The position numbers and the translations under genes were made by a program. Of a stretch of 64,000 nt of DNA, positions 24,601 through 33,120 are shown piece by piece (position 1 is the stretch's first letter; every line of letters begins with the position of its first letter). The stretch comes from Candidatus Borrarchaeum weybense (GTDB lineage: Archaea; Asgardarchaeota; Sifarchaeia; Borrarchaeales; Borrarchaeaceae). The stretch is from NCBI GenBank assembly GCA_019057385.1, contig JAHQJS010000004.1:884727-948726 (forward strand). The letters are read 5' to 3'. Below the pieces are notes generated by a model. That model had not been told where the DNA came from and made no database searches. It saw only the letters and a list, made by a program, of their open reading frames with translations.

Positions 24601-25597
24601 TCGTCGCATCGGCATCGGCGATAATCACCCGTAACACCGGAGCACTGATCCCCTCTTTATATTCAGTTGTAAAAAGCACGTTAATTTTGCCTTCTTGAAA
24701 GGCTGTCATCCGTTTTTGTCGTTCAACAGCACTTAACCCAGCATGACTGAAGGAAACTGTAATATCAATTCCCTCTTCCTCGAATTTGCAACTCAATTCA
24801 GCAGCCCTAAGCTCTGCCTTTTTCCTTGAGGCACAGAACACCAGTACACATCTTATATCAGTCTGTTGGGTACTCACTTCCATCGCGTATGTACCCTTAA
24901 CTAATTGTGCAATGACGTACATTTGTTCATCGTCATCGGAGACCTTGATAATAGGTTCAATCACAATTTCTGAATGACGTTCATCAGTCTCAATGATCTC
25001 AGCCCCAAGCCAGTCTGCTACCTCACCAATATCCTTGACCATCGCAGTCAGGTAAAGTATTTGAGGTCGGGATCGCAACCACGATTGCGTTTTGACGATA
25101 ACATCCTCCAAACGACTCCCACGCTGCATTTTGCCTACGTAATGCATCTCATCAATAACAACAAGCCCTAATTTTCTCAATAATGAGTATTCATAATTCC
25201 TCATTAACATGCCGTTAAAGGATTCAAAGGTAGTAACAATGATTTCCGCCTTCTTTAATACACGATGGGGTGGCTTCTCCTCTCCCGTCACTTTGACGAT
25301 GCGATACTTTCTGCGGTAGCGTGGCAGGCTGTCAAACCATGCCACAAGACGGTTGTAGGTCTGATCGATCAGCCGTCGATTCGGCACCAAAAACACGCAT
25401 CTTTGTTTTATCCCGAGTATAAAAGTGGCACATATAAGGGGGATGAGTGTCTTACCTGCGCCGGTTGGGGCTTTCACCAGCACATCCTTTTCTTTAATAA
25501 AGGCGGCAATAGCCTTCTCCTGAAATTCAAAGAGTTGTTGATATCCTGCCCGCTTGAGTCGTTCCCATACCGAATACCAATCCATGATGCGTGGCAT
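21626..25597 (-). CDS. superfamily-2 helicase fused to Cas1 integrase
   Basis: A 1323-residue fusion. The N-terminal ~650 residues are a Ski2/Hel308-like helicase: Walker A 'APTGAGKT' (43-50), 'VVIDEMH' (146-152), motif III 'LTAM' (183-186), 'FTTEYKEGISAP' (309-320) and motif VI 'QDLESMVGRTARPE' (337-350). A winged-helix-like stretch follows (~695-765), then two cysteine clusters (C781, C784, C790, C805, C827, C831; and C858, C861, C878, C881). Residues ~928-1270 read as Cas1: beta domain with 'LDAIERIKVIGDVGLSE' (964-980), then Glu1110 in 'ILEDTA', 'PFSAGINALKRQLLKKC' (1139-1155), His1174 in 'LVLHYRR', and Asp1190/Glu1193 in 'AVLDFREMFLP'. The 64-residue Glu-to-His spacing equals that of known Cas1. 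No Cas2 is nearby. TATA-like TTTATAAG is ~40 bp upstream. Confidence 0.85.
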   Translation of the reverse strand: MPRIMDWYSVWERLKRAGYQQLFEFQEKAIAAFIKEKDVLVKAPTGAGKTLIPLICATFILGIKQRCVFLVPNRRLIDQTYNRLVAWFDSLPRYRRKYRIVKVTGEEKPPHRVLKKAEIIVTTFESFNGMLMRNYEYSLLRKLGLVVIDEMHYVGKMQRGSRLEDVIVKTQSWLRSRPQILYLTAMVKDIGEVADWLGAEIIETDERHSEIVIEPIIKVSDDDEQMYVIAQLVKGTYAMEVSTQQTDIRCVLVFCASRKKAELRAAELSCKFEEEGIDITVSFSHAGLSAVERQKRMTAFQEGKINVLFTTEYKEGISAPVLRVIIADADATIYSPQDLESMVGRTARPEFYEIGYANLIIKSGIETFYGEKRIKITEKGIEFEEERLRSHSKHNLKDIILYRVSRGAVSSGVLIRHLQRFYMYYEHKALIRKYTEVIKTELYQHQSFKVSKRNSNKLLSLLNDNDNYDDLEIEQYKQFVIGFFDCVYDRILKHYEDSIKLRKPILFFLDLLKEHKIEELERYEKQLKNDVKLYLRELISCKLVEQKGGKYKATTIGRWASQFLLPAVVGNNIRCYFQEQRFSMNEAAYWAITDIIAETVYNINGKYSTKHYTYFIKALIEDYELETAANEVNMWLGDAEESRRTAAWIAEAVHAFVTMENPLLVDAAEHICELLTTKSELERGSKVRFYPQKKPSPHKTIQDVISSTLKDGTITTYEDLHKRISAHYEHSVGLTTVIWNVLDLDVQGKVVRFPRGKGVGRPVKRICSEETAIPEHMLKTCGSCVFRMPCPNDYEKERVDQRFLCELSAEYNRLLGHRAMTTDITLCTAACRFHNSSRKRKSRTFRDFERTTQGTPICRICKKAVLKEPMSYAQYTLCPQCNSLYFLLHDGRIKVEPGTKDLLQEALEIILKRSIKPVKVVAKTEGELQRQYVWLTVREGDELTINRHMLHYISKEGFSRSHRLDAIERIKVIGDVGLSEFMRIKLKGRIVYGEERDDSIRVPFEGYKISQDENLTEKLKARADFIREKEDGLLLAWQIDMSKRASNALLTLQAEKDGMLESADVNRLFAGQMNVVAHTVIHWTGSRENLLSYEADGERLVWQVWKLILEDTAMQCRSRTYDRYVASSLFMGEAKGRSPFSAGINALKRQLLKKCQKVLWDVGFSWFPGELVLHYRRAAGQKISIGAVLDFREMFLPMFRYAYVKACKKGDITKDDFKLSYTPRGEEVYTLKESAEEKMWLLFQELMDEVVYYDRNYMTLRKAMNRCASYLAGFLLNETPFIPFVYLSDEGQFQEIFEMFRSIERFCKSIGKGPPVPMTRLLT

Positions 25598-25743
25598 ACA
25601 CCATCAATAGTAAAACTTAGAAATTTGCTTATAAAGAAGGTAAGAGGAGCTGACAGCAACCTTTTTTCCACTTAAAGGTTTATGTAATTAGAAATCCATG
25701 TAGATGGTAAGAATTATTTTTGTTACTTAGGAAGGTGGGGCTT

Positions 25744-27678
25744 ATGGGACAGAAGTTTGTGACGGTTCATGGCAAGAAATATTATGTTAAGGGTGGTAAG
25801 CTAGACTTTCGTAATTGGGCACTTAAGAATATCGCCAAAATTGAAGGGTTAGAAAATCTTACCAACCTTAGGGAGTTATACCTTTATAGTATTCATTTAG
25901 AATCGATTGAAGGTCTAGGCAATCTCACAGAACTTGAAAAATTAAGTCTTGGCGGCAATAGAATAAGAGAAATTAAGGGATTAAGAAATCTTACTAACCT
26001 CCAAGAACTCGACCTTAGTGGGAATAAGATAGAGGTGATCAAGGGACTGGAAAACCTCACTAAACTTCAGGTACTAAATCTTTATAACAATGGGATACGG
26101 GAAATCAAGGGATTAGATCAACTCACCAAACTCCAAGAACTCAACCTTGGTAGGAATTATATAAGGGAAATCGAAGGATTGGATCTCTTCTCAAACCTCC
26201 GCATACTGGATCTAAGTAGTAATTGTTTTACAGTATTCAAGGGAAGCGTGCGTCACGGTACATATTGTATTTCCGAAATCCAGGGGCTGGAAAATTTGAA
26301 AAACCTACATACGCTGAATCTTGCAAAAAATCAGATCAAGGAAATCACCGGTTTGGAAACGCTCACAAACCTCACAAACTTCGATCTGAGTCATAATCAA
26401 ATTACCGAGATCAAGGGATTGGAGAACCTTACCAAGCTCCAAGTACTCAATCTGTATGGGAATCAGATAGATGAATTCAAAGGTCTTGAGCACCTTACAA
26501 GGCTCAAAGAACTTGATCTTAATTGGAATCCAATAAGGGCTGGAGAAAGACATTTACTAAAAGCAAATGCAAAGAAAGTGGTAAAATATTGTCAAGACAA
26601 AAAGGCCGACAAGTTCCCGAGTGTAGAAGTCAAGGGAAGAACATTTCCTATACTAACCGAGGTTATGGATCTCAGAAATTTGAAGATTACCGATATTGCA
26701 GAGATTAAAGGATTGGAGGCGTTTACTAAAGTCACCGTGTTAGACCTTAGGGGCAATCAAATAACAGCTATTAGTAACCTACATCATCTTACCCAACTTC
26801 AAAAACTGAATCTTAGTGGGAACATGATCACCGAAATTAACGGTCTAGAACAACTTACCAAGCTCAAAGAATTACATATTTCGAATAACCAAATAAATGA
26901 GATCAAAGGCTTAGAGACACTCACTGGACTCCAAAAATTAAACCTCAGTGGCAATCAAATAGAAGAAATCAGTAACTTAGAGCCTCTTGCAAATCTCCAG
27001 GAACTAAATCTTGAGAGAAATCAGATTAAGACGATTAAGCAACTGGAACAACTCACCACCCTCAAAACATTAAACCTCAAGAAAAATCAAATACAGGAAA
27101 TTGAAGGACTAGATAGCCTTGTAAATCTCACCACACTCGAGCTTGAGTGGAATCAAATCAGCGAGATTAAAGGACTGGATAATCTTGTAAATCTCATCAA
27201 ACTTGATCTTGAAGAGAATCCGATCACCGAGATTAAAGGACTGGATAACCTTAAAAGTCTTAAGAACGTCTACATTACTATAGACCTTATAAGAGATGAT
27301 GAATGGGACATAGTTTGCAGTAAAGATGCACAGGTTGTTGTGAGATACTGCCAAAGAAAAACGAGAATGGAAAAGGGGGAAGATGAACTGGAAGATGAAC
27401 TGGAAGATAAACTGGATGAAGGAAGATTTGAATCGGCATTTGATACTTGGCGACACGAAAGAGATTTGGAAAGGTATTTTGATATTAATCTTCATGCAAG
27501 TGATTTTGATATTGATGAGGATTGGGAGATGTATAAATTAGATGAGGGTATTTCGATAGGACTAGTATATTTTATGGAAGACATATTCCGAGAAGAACTG
27601 CGTGGTAATAGGCTTTCACAACACGAACTAATTGAGAAAATAAATGAGTGGCTTAGACCATATTTAACTACAGAGTAG
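25744..27678 (+). CDS. leucine-rich-repeat protein 1
   Basis: About 644 residues, almost all LRRs of the SDS22/internalin 22-residue type, with the consensus L-x-x-L-x-x-L-N-L-x-x-N-Q-I-x-E-I-K-G-L. The protein is modular. It opens with 'KFVTVHGKKYYV', runs through ~11 repeats, has an internal junction (Ala-Lys-Lys-Val-Val-Lys-Tyr-Cys-Gln, then Ser-Val-Glu-Val-Lys-Gly-Arg), and restarts a second block of ~10 repeats ending in 'VVVRYCQRK'. An acidic, non-repeat tail of ~100 residues follows. There is no signal peptide, so it is probably a cytosolic binding scaffold, as for many Asgard LRR proteins. ATG 25744 has a strong GGAAGGTGGGG ribosome site. Confidence 0.9.
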   Translation: MGQKFVTVHGKKYYVKGGKLDFRNWALKNIAKIEGLENLTNLRELYLYSIHLESIEGLGNLTELEKLSLGGNRIREIKGLRNLTNLQELDLSGNKIEVIKGLENLTKLQVLNLYNNGIREIKGLDQLTKLQELNLGRNYIREIEGLDLFSNLRILDLSSNCFTVFKGSVRHGTYCISEIQGLENLKNLHTLNLAKNQIKEITGLETLTNLTNFDLSHNQITEIKGLENLTKLQVLNLYGNQIDEFKGLEHLTRLKELDLNWNPIRAGERHLLKANAKKVVKYCQDKKADKFPSVEVKGRTFPILTEVMDLRNLKITDIAEIKGLEAFTKVTVLDLRGNQITAISNLHHLTQLQKLNLSGNMITEINGLEQLTKLKELHISNNQINEIKGLETLTGLQKLNLSGNQIEEISNLEPLANLQELNLERNQIKTIKQLEQLTTLKTLNLKKNQIQEIEGLDSLVNLTTLELEWNQISEIKGLDNLVNLIKLDLEENPITEIKGLDNLKSLKNVYITIDLIRDDEWDIVCSKDAQVVVRYCQRKTRMEKGEDELEDELEDKLDEGRFESAFDTWRHERDLERYFDINLHASDFDIDEDWEMYKLDEGISIGLVYFMEDIFREELRGNRLSQHELIEKINEWLRPYLTTE

Positions 27679-27831
27679 GGAGTTTCCTTGAGGTGATTTT
27701 AGAAAACTTGAGAGAGATCGCAGATTCAATAGCTACATAATCTCAAGTAAATAATACAAAGCGTTTCGAACATTCAATCCAGTAACTGCACTATAAGGAA
27801 TCAATTTTTCCTCTTCAACAGAGGCTATGAA

Positions 27832-27897
27832 GATGCCCAAGAGATTGTAAAATACTGTCAAGAAAAGGCTCGAAAGGTAAAACAAGAAGGCGGTTGA
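27832..27897 (+). pseudogene. C-terminal fragment of an LRR-protein gene
   Basis: Codons for 'DAQEIVKYCQEKARKVKQEG' plus a final Gly and a stop lie 23 bp before LRR protein 2. This is the same module end as in the two intact LRR genes, without its repeats, so it is the tail of a deleted third LRR gene. Confidence 0.75.
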
Positions 27898-27919
27898 GGG
27901 AAACAGAGGGAGTTAAAGG

Positions 27920-30343
27920 ATGGGAAAAGAGGAGTTTGTGACGGTTAATGGCAAGAAATATTACATCATAGAGAACAACTATACAAAGCGTCTAACCTTA
28001 GATCTTAACCATGCCAAAATTTCTGATTTTAAGGATGTTAAGGGATTAGATACTTTGACGGACTTACAAGTTCTGATCCTTGATCACAATCTGCTAAGAC
28101 AAATCGAGGGGGTAGATGCTCTCGCTAATCTAGAAGATTTAGTCCTCTCACACAACAAAATTACAGAGATAACGGGATTAGAGACCCTCACCAATCTCAA
28201 AGCATTAGATCTTAGATATAATCAGATCATAGAGATCAAGGGGTTGGAGAATCTAAAGGACCTCTATTATCTTAACCTTGACGGCAATCAGATCACAGAG
28301 ATTAAGGGATTGGAGACCCTCACCAATCTTCGTGAACTACATCTAGGATATGTTGATATTTTTGAAAGGCTTTCACGGAGATTATATGAAGCATATGGTG
28401 GAGATTTAGAAGAGTTTAAAGAAGAGAAGCATCGCAATCGTATAAGAGAGATCAAGGGATTGGAGAGCCTCACTAACCTTAAACTACTAGATCTACGTGG
28501 CAATAAGATAACAGATCTCAAGGGACTGGAAAATCTTACAAATCTGGAAGAAGTATTTCTTGAAGACAATCCGTTACAAGCTGCAGATCAGATTAAATAT
28601 AGCAGGGATAGGTATTACACGTCGTCGATTGTGGAATATTGTCAAAAGAAAAAAGAGGGTAAAATCCCCTTTGTAACAATTAAAGAAATAAAATATTATG
28701 TGTATGAAGCGGAATTGGGAGAAGCCTTATACCTTAGCGAGTTAGGAATTACCGATACCGCCGAAATTGAAGGATTAGAAGCACTTACTCAACTTATAAA
28801 CCTCAATCTATCCTCAAATCAAATCACCGAAATTAAAGGACTAGAGAATCTTTCTAATCTGGAAGAACTAAACCTTGAGAACAATCCGTTACGAGAGAAT
28901 GAGAAACATCTGATAGATCAAAGTGCTCAGGTAATTGTAAAATACTGTAGGGACAAAAAGGAGGGTAAACTGAAATATGTGACAGTTGGAGAAAAGCAAT
29001 ATCAGGCTAGCAACGACATACTCGACCTTAGCGATCAAGGTATCACTGATATAACTGAAATTAAGGGTTTAGAATTCCATTTTAGTCTAAGGAAACTATT
29101 TCTTAATAATAATAACATAAAAGAGATTAAAGGCTTAGAGAAACTCTCTTCTCTACAGGAATTACATCTCAGTAATAATCAAATCAAAGAGCTCAAAGGA
29201 CTCAAGAATAATACACTTCTCGAAACATTAAATCTTAATGGGAACCAGATAGAAGATCTCAGTGAATTAGAGCATCTTAAAAACCTAAGAGAATTATTTC
29301 TTAATAACAATCACATAAAAGAGATTAAAGGTTTAGAGAACCTTCATAATATACATAAATTAGATCTTCGCAACAACCAGATACAAGAACTTAAAGGATT
29401 GGAAAACATTTCTAATTTAGTAGATCTGTTCCTCGAAGACAACCAGATACAAGAGATCAAAGAGTTGGACAACCTTATTCATCTTAAAGAGCTTCATCTA
29501 GCAAGAAATCTCATAAAAGAGATTACAGGGCTAGTAAAACTTACTAATTTAACAAACCTTAATCTTAGTTATAATCAAATTGAAGAACTTAGGGGCCTTG
29601 AAACGCTTACTCATCTCAAAGAATTATACCTTGAAGGGAATCCGATAAGAGAATGGTCTATGGCATTTATGAAAGTGTTTGATGGAGATAAAGAAACGTG
29701 GTATACGCGAGATGTGCAAGATATCGTAAATTATTGTAAAGATAAGAAAGGGGGCAAAATACCTTTTGTTACAGTCAAAGGAAAAAGGTATCATGCTTAC
29801 GATGACGATCGAACTGAATACTACTATCATCATTTCATCTTAGATGACCTCGGCAACAAATTAGAACCTCAACTTAGATTAAACCTTAGCGGGTTAGGAA
29901 TTATTGATATTAAAGAGATTAAGGGCCTAAAAGATCTTAAAAACCTCCAAGTATTAGATCTCAGTCAGAACAAGATCAAGGAAATCGCCAGGCTGGGATC
30001 CCTTGAAAATCTCGCGATCTTACATCTTGAAGAAAATATGATCACAGAAACCAAAGGGTTGAAACCTCTAAAAAATCTCCAAGAACTCTATCTCAACAAT
30101 AATCAGATACTTGAGATCAAAGATGTGGAGTCTTTCAAAAACCTCTATTTGCTAAATCTTGAGAATAATCAAATAACAGAGGTAAAAGGTTTGGAGGCGT
30201 TAATTAACCTTGAGGAACTTAGACTTGAAGGAAATCCACTAGAAGTCGATGAACGACAGTTTATTTATATTGGCAGAACTGACGCAAAAAAAGTTGTGAG
30301 GTACTGCCAAGAAAAAGCTAACAAGGCAAAGGAAGGCGGGTGA
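27920..30343 (+). CDS. leucine-rich-repeat protein 2 (four modules)
   Basis: An 807-residue LRR protein built from four modules. Each begins with a 'FVTVxGKKYY' strand, carries 2-8 LRRs of the same 22-residue type as LRR protein 1, and ends with a cap such as 'VIVKYCRDKKEGK', 'SIVEYCQKKKEGK', 'DIVNYCKDKKGGK' or 'KVVRYCQEKANKAKEGG'. The first block contains an insertion of about 30 residues rich in charged residues between repeats. No signal peptide or transmembrane segment is visible. It probably arose by duplication and module shuffling with its neighbour. Binding partners are unknown; LRRs of this class often act on small GTPases or phosphatases. Confidence 0.9.
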   Translation: MGKEEFVTVNGKKYYIIENNYTKRLTLDLNHAKISDFKDVKGLDTLTDLQVLILDHNLLRQIEGVDALANLEDLVLSHNKITEITGLETLTNLKALDLRYNQIIEIKGLENLKDLYYLNLDGNQITEIKGLETLTNLRELHLGYVDIFERLSRRLYEAYGGDLEEFKEEKHRNRIREIKGLESLTNLKLLDLRGNKITDLKGLENLTNLEEVFLEDNPLQAADQIKYSRDRYYTSSIVEYCQKKKEGKIPFVTIKEIKYYVYEAELGEALYLSELGITDTAEIEGLEALTQLINLNLSSNQITEIKGLENLSNLEELNLENNPLRENEKHLIDQSAQVIVKYCRDKKEGKLKYVTVGEKQYQASNDILDLSDQGITDITEIKGLEFHFSLRKLFLNNNNIKEIKGLEKLSSLQELHLSNNQIKELKGLKNNTLLETLNLNGNQIEDLSELEHLKNLRELFLNNNHIKEIKGLENLHNIHKLDLRNNQIQELKGLENISNLVDLFLEDNQIQEIKELDNLIHLKELHLARNLIKEITGLVKLTNLTNLNLSYNQIEELRGLETLTHLKELYLEGNPIREWSMAFMKVFDGDKETWYTRDVQDIVNYCKDKKGGKIPFVTVKGKRYHAYDDDRTEYYYHHFILDDLGNKLEPQLRLNLSGLGIIDIKEIKGLKDLKNLQVLDLSQNKIKEIARLGSLENLAILHLEENMITETKGLKPLKNLQELYLNNNQILEIKDVESFKNLYLLNLENNQITEVKGLEALINLEELRLEGNPLEVDERQFIYIGRTDAKKVVRYCQEKANKAKEGG

Positions 30344-30388
30344 AGGCAATAAAGGAGTGGGTGGATGGGAATCAGAGGGAGTTAAAGG

Positions 30389-30563
30389 ATGGAAGAAGAG
30401 GAGATAGTAACAGTTAGAATAGTTCAGCCCATATGTTCTATTCTTATTAGCCAGAAAAGTAGAGGAAAAAACGATGACAAATGATTTTGTAACGTTTAGA
30501 GGCAAGAAATATTATGTTAAAATATTATGTTTTCCTCTTAATTTCTCATCTGATTCCAAGTAA
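30389..30563 (+). pseudogene. two truncated starts of further LRR genes
   Basis: ATG 30389 opens 'MEEEEIVTV' and soon hits a stop; it follows the same AGGGAGTTAAAGGATGG leader as LRR protein 2. ATG 30474 opens 'MTNDFVTFRGKKYYVK', the module start, and stops at 30563. Both are 5' remnants of lost LRR genes. Confidence 0.7.
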
Positions 30564-30851
30564 ATAAGTTAGTATTTGATGTAAACCAAGATTAGAAATA
30601 TGGATGAAAGTTTTTTTGAATTACCAAAGATGTTAAGATAGCTTATGAAATAAATACGTATCTATTTTGTTTTTTACAAGTGTTAGATTGAATTTATTGT
30701 CTGAAAATAAAAATATACATATAATTTTCACATTTTAATGTACTGTAATGAACAATTAATACGTAGCAATTCTTATATTAACGAAATCTTATCAAAGTCA
30801 CGTTTGTTTTACAAAAAGAATAAAAAAAATCTATAGGTGGATGTTAAAAAA

Positions 30852-32741
30852 ATGTCATTTGGTGGTTATTGGGGTAAGATACTCCGTGTGAATTTAACCA
30901 CAAAGGAAGTTTCAGTTCAAGAGTATGATGAGGCATTTGCCAGAAAATGGATTGGTGGTGTAGGTTTGGCTGTAAAGATCTGTTATGATGAGATCCCAGC
31001 AAGAGCTGACCCATTAGGTCCTGAAAACTTATTGGTATATGCATGTGGTCCTTATCAGGGATATACAGCCATTCAAGGCTCAGGACGTTTCGCCATCTGC
31101 GGAAAGTCTCCTCTCACTGGAATATGGGGCCAGTCTACTGGTGGCGGGCACTCCGCTGAAGAACTTAAACGAGCAGGGTTTGATGCAGTTGTAGTAAGCG
31201 GTGCTTCTGATAAGCCTGTCTATATTTATGTAAAAGACGGAGAGGTCGAAATCAAAGATGCAAGTCATCTCTGGGGTAAAGATGCTGGTGAAACAGAGGA
31301 TATTCTAAAACAGGAACTCGGTGATAAAGTCCGTGTAGTGCCAATTGGTCCCGCTGGAGAAAACCTTGTAAGATATGCTGGTGTGATTACCGAGAAAGGT
31401 CATGGCTGTGCTGGACGTATGGGCATGGGTGCCATTATGGGCAGCAAAAAACTCAAAGCATTTGTCTTTCGAGGTACTATGAGACAGCCTATCGCAAACC
31501 CAGAAGAACTCAAGAAACTGAACAAAGAACTACTTCCAGTAATTCAAGAAAACGATTTTGCAAAAATGAACAGATCTGATGGACAGGCAATGGCCGTAAT
31601 TCCAAGAGAAGAAAACAGTCTCTTGCCGATTGGTAACTTCAAAGTTGGAACTTGGAAAGAAGGCGCTCGTAAAATTGGTTCTGCAGGAGGAGAGTTCAAT
31701 GAAGTTCTTAAGCCACAACCTGATTCATGTTCATATTGTATAGTAGGCTGCCACAGAAGAGTCATCATTGATGAAGGCGGACCTTATGACATGGACGGCT
31801 ACGGACCTGAATATGAGACCTTAGGCATGATGGGAAGCGACTGTCTCGTCGATAATCTTAAAGCAATCAATTATGCAGGTCATCTTTGCAATATTTATGG
31901 CATGGATACTATTGATTTTGGTGGTATGTGTGCTTTTGCTATGGATGCCTATGAAAACGGCATTATCAAGAAAGAAGATTTGGGCTTTGAATTACCGTTT
32001 GGTGATGGCGATGCCATGATTAAACTCGTAGATCTCATTACTTTCCGGAAAAATGAAATGGGCAAGCTATTAGGTGAGGGCGTTAAAGTAGCAGGTGATA
32101 AATTGGGTTGTCCAGAACTCGCAGTACAAGTCAACAATGCTGTAATCCCTGCACATGACCCAAGAGCATTCTTCTCAATGGCAGTCACATATGCATGCGG
32201 TTCACGTGGCCCTTGTCATGTTACTGGTTTCTCTGAAGCTGCTGAACTAGGTGTACCCTTACCAGAATACGAGCTAACAGATGTTCCACTTGACCGTTTC
32301 TCAGACAAGCAAAAAGGTCTTGCCGCGTTAGCGTGGATGGACTTCTCAATGTTCGATGACGCTCTAATAGTGTGTCTCTTCTATGATTTCTCAGGATATA
32401 CAACTCAAACTAAGGTCGATCTCCTTAAAGCTGTAACTGGTTGGGACGACTATAACACCACAGAGGCGTTAGTTGATCTTGGCGGTAGACTAAATCAGTT
32501 GATGAGGATGTTTAATCTTAAACAAGGTCTTATTCCAGAGAAAAATGACGTTCTTCCACCAAGAATGTTCGAACCTCTTGGTGAAGGTGGTGCAGCAGGA
32601 GCAGACCTCAGACCAGTGTTTGAAAAAATGAGGACAGAGTACTATAGTGAACGTGGATGGAATGCGAAAGGTATACCAACTCCAGAAACTCTGAAACGAT
32701 TTGGATTAGATTTTGCAGTAGCCGATATCGACAATTATTAG
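30852..32741 (+). CDS. aor: aldehyde:ferredoxin oxidoreductase (tungstopterin enzyme)
   Basis: A 629-residue AOR that oxidises aldehydes to acids with ferredoxin as acceptor. It has the N-terminal 'GYWGKILRVNLTTKEV' and 'RKWIGGVGLA', the pterin-binding 'GPYQGYTAIQGSGRF', 'ICGKSPLTGIWGQSTGG', and the 4Fe-4S ligands C293, C296 and C300 ('CSYCIVGC') with C508 in 'DDALIVCLF'. 'GPAGENLVRYAGV' and 'GRMGMGAIMGSKKLKA' are further family marks. Domain order and length are complete. ATG 30852 is preferred over GTG 30837, with AGGTGG upstream. A MoaD-like beta-grasp gene follows directly, which is a common partner of tungsten AORs. Confidence 0.95.
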   Translation: MSFGGYWGKILRVNLTTKEVSVQEYDEAFARKWIGGVGLAVKICYDEIPARADPLGPENLLVYACGPYQGYTAIQGSGRFAICGKSPLTGIWGQSTGGGHSAEELKRAGFDAVVVSGASDKPVYIYVKDGEVEIKDASHLWGKDAGETEDILKQELGDKVRVVPIGPAGENLVRYAGVITEKGHGCAGRMGMGAIMGSKKLKAFVFRGTMRQPIANPEELKKLNKELLPVIQENDFAKMNRSDGQAMAVIPREENSLLPIGNFKVGTWKEGARKIGSAGGEFNEVLKPQPDSCSYCIVGCHRRVIIDEGGPYDMDGYGPEYETLGMMGSDCLVDNLKAINYAGHLCNIYGMDTIDFGGMCAFAMDAYENGIIKKEDLGFELPFGDGDAMIKLVDLITFRKNEMGKLLGEGVKVAGDKLGCPELAVQVNNAVIPAHDPRAFFSMAVTYACGSRGPCHVTGFSEAAELGVPLPEYELTDVPLDRFSDKQKGLAALAWMDFSMFDDALIVCLFYDFSGYTTQTKVDLLKAVTGWDDYNTTEALVDLGGRLNQLMRMFNLKQGLIPEKNDVLPPRMFEPLGEGGAAGADLRPVFEKMRTEYYSERGWNAKGIPTPETLKRFGLDFAVADIDNY

Positions 32742-32801
32742 TAAACAAGGCGTAAAGCCTTCCCTTTTTTCTTTAATTTTCTAAAGGAACGGTGTTCTAC
32801 T

Positions 32802-32969
32802 ATGGCAAAGATAACTGTCAAGGAATGGAAAGAAAAATATGGTTATACCTCAAGAAACTACCTGATGGATCTAAAGAATAAGACCGTTCTTAGAGATAAT
32901 GACATGATAAATGAAGATATAGAAGAAGGTGTGGACGTAAAAGTCTTTAAAATCTACCCAGGTGGCTAA
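32802..32969 (+). CDS. MoaD/ThiS-like beta-grasp protein ending in Gly-Gly
   Basis: A 55-residue ORF with an AAAGGAACGGTG ribosome region. It reads 'MAKITVKEWKEKYGYTS', 'LRDNDMINEDIEEGVDVKV' and ends '..FKIYPGG'. A short beta-grasp protein with a terminal Gly-Gly next to a tungsten AOR fits a MoaD- or SAMP-type sulfur carrier, activated by an E1-like enzyme to form thiocarboxylate for pterin synthesis, or used as a protein modifier. It is 60 bp after aor and probably co-transcribed. It is shorter than typical MoaD (~80). Confidence 0.7.
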   Translation: MAKITVKEWKEKYGYTSRNYLMDLKNKTVLRDNDMINEDIEEGVDVKVFKIYPGG

Positions 32970-33000
32970 TTTTCTTACATCATTTTTATCTGATATCAGC

Positions 33001-33082
33001 GAGAAGACCCCTTCCGACAGGGAGGGGTAGTTGAATTCAACTTATTTGGCGGGACACCCTTTCTAAAGGCGGGGTAGTTCAC
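33001..33082 (+). mobile_element. two solo tnpB-type right ends in tandem
   Basis: Two hairpins resembling IS605/tnpB 3' ends lie side by side. The first reads EKTPSDREG-stop then GTAGTTGAA (33001-33035). The second ends GGCGGGGTAGTTCAC (33046-33082). No transposase is attached. They sit between the beta-grasp gene and the convergent AmrS-like gene. Confidence 0.5.
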
Positions 33083-33120
33083 AAAAATGGCTTATAGAGT
33101 CAATAAATTGACTAAATTGG

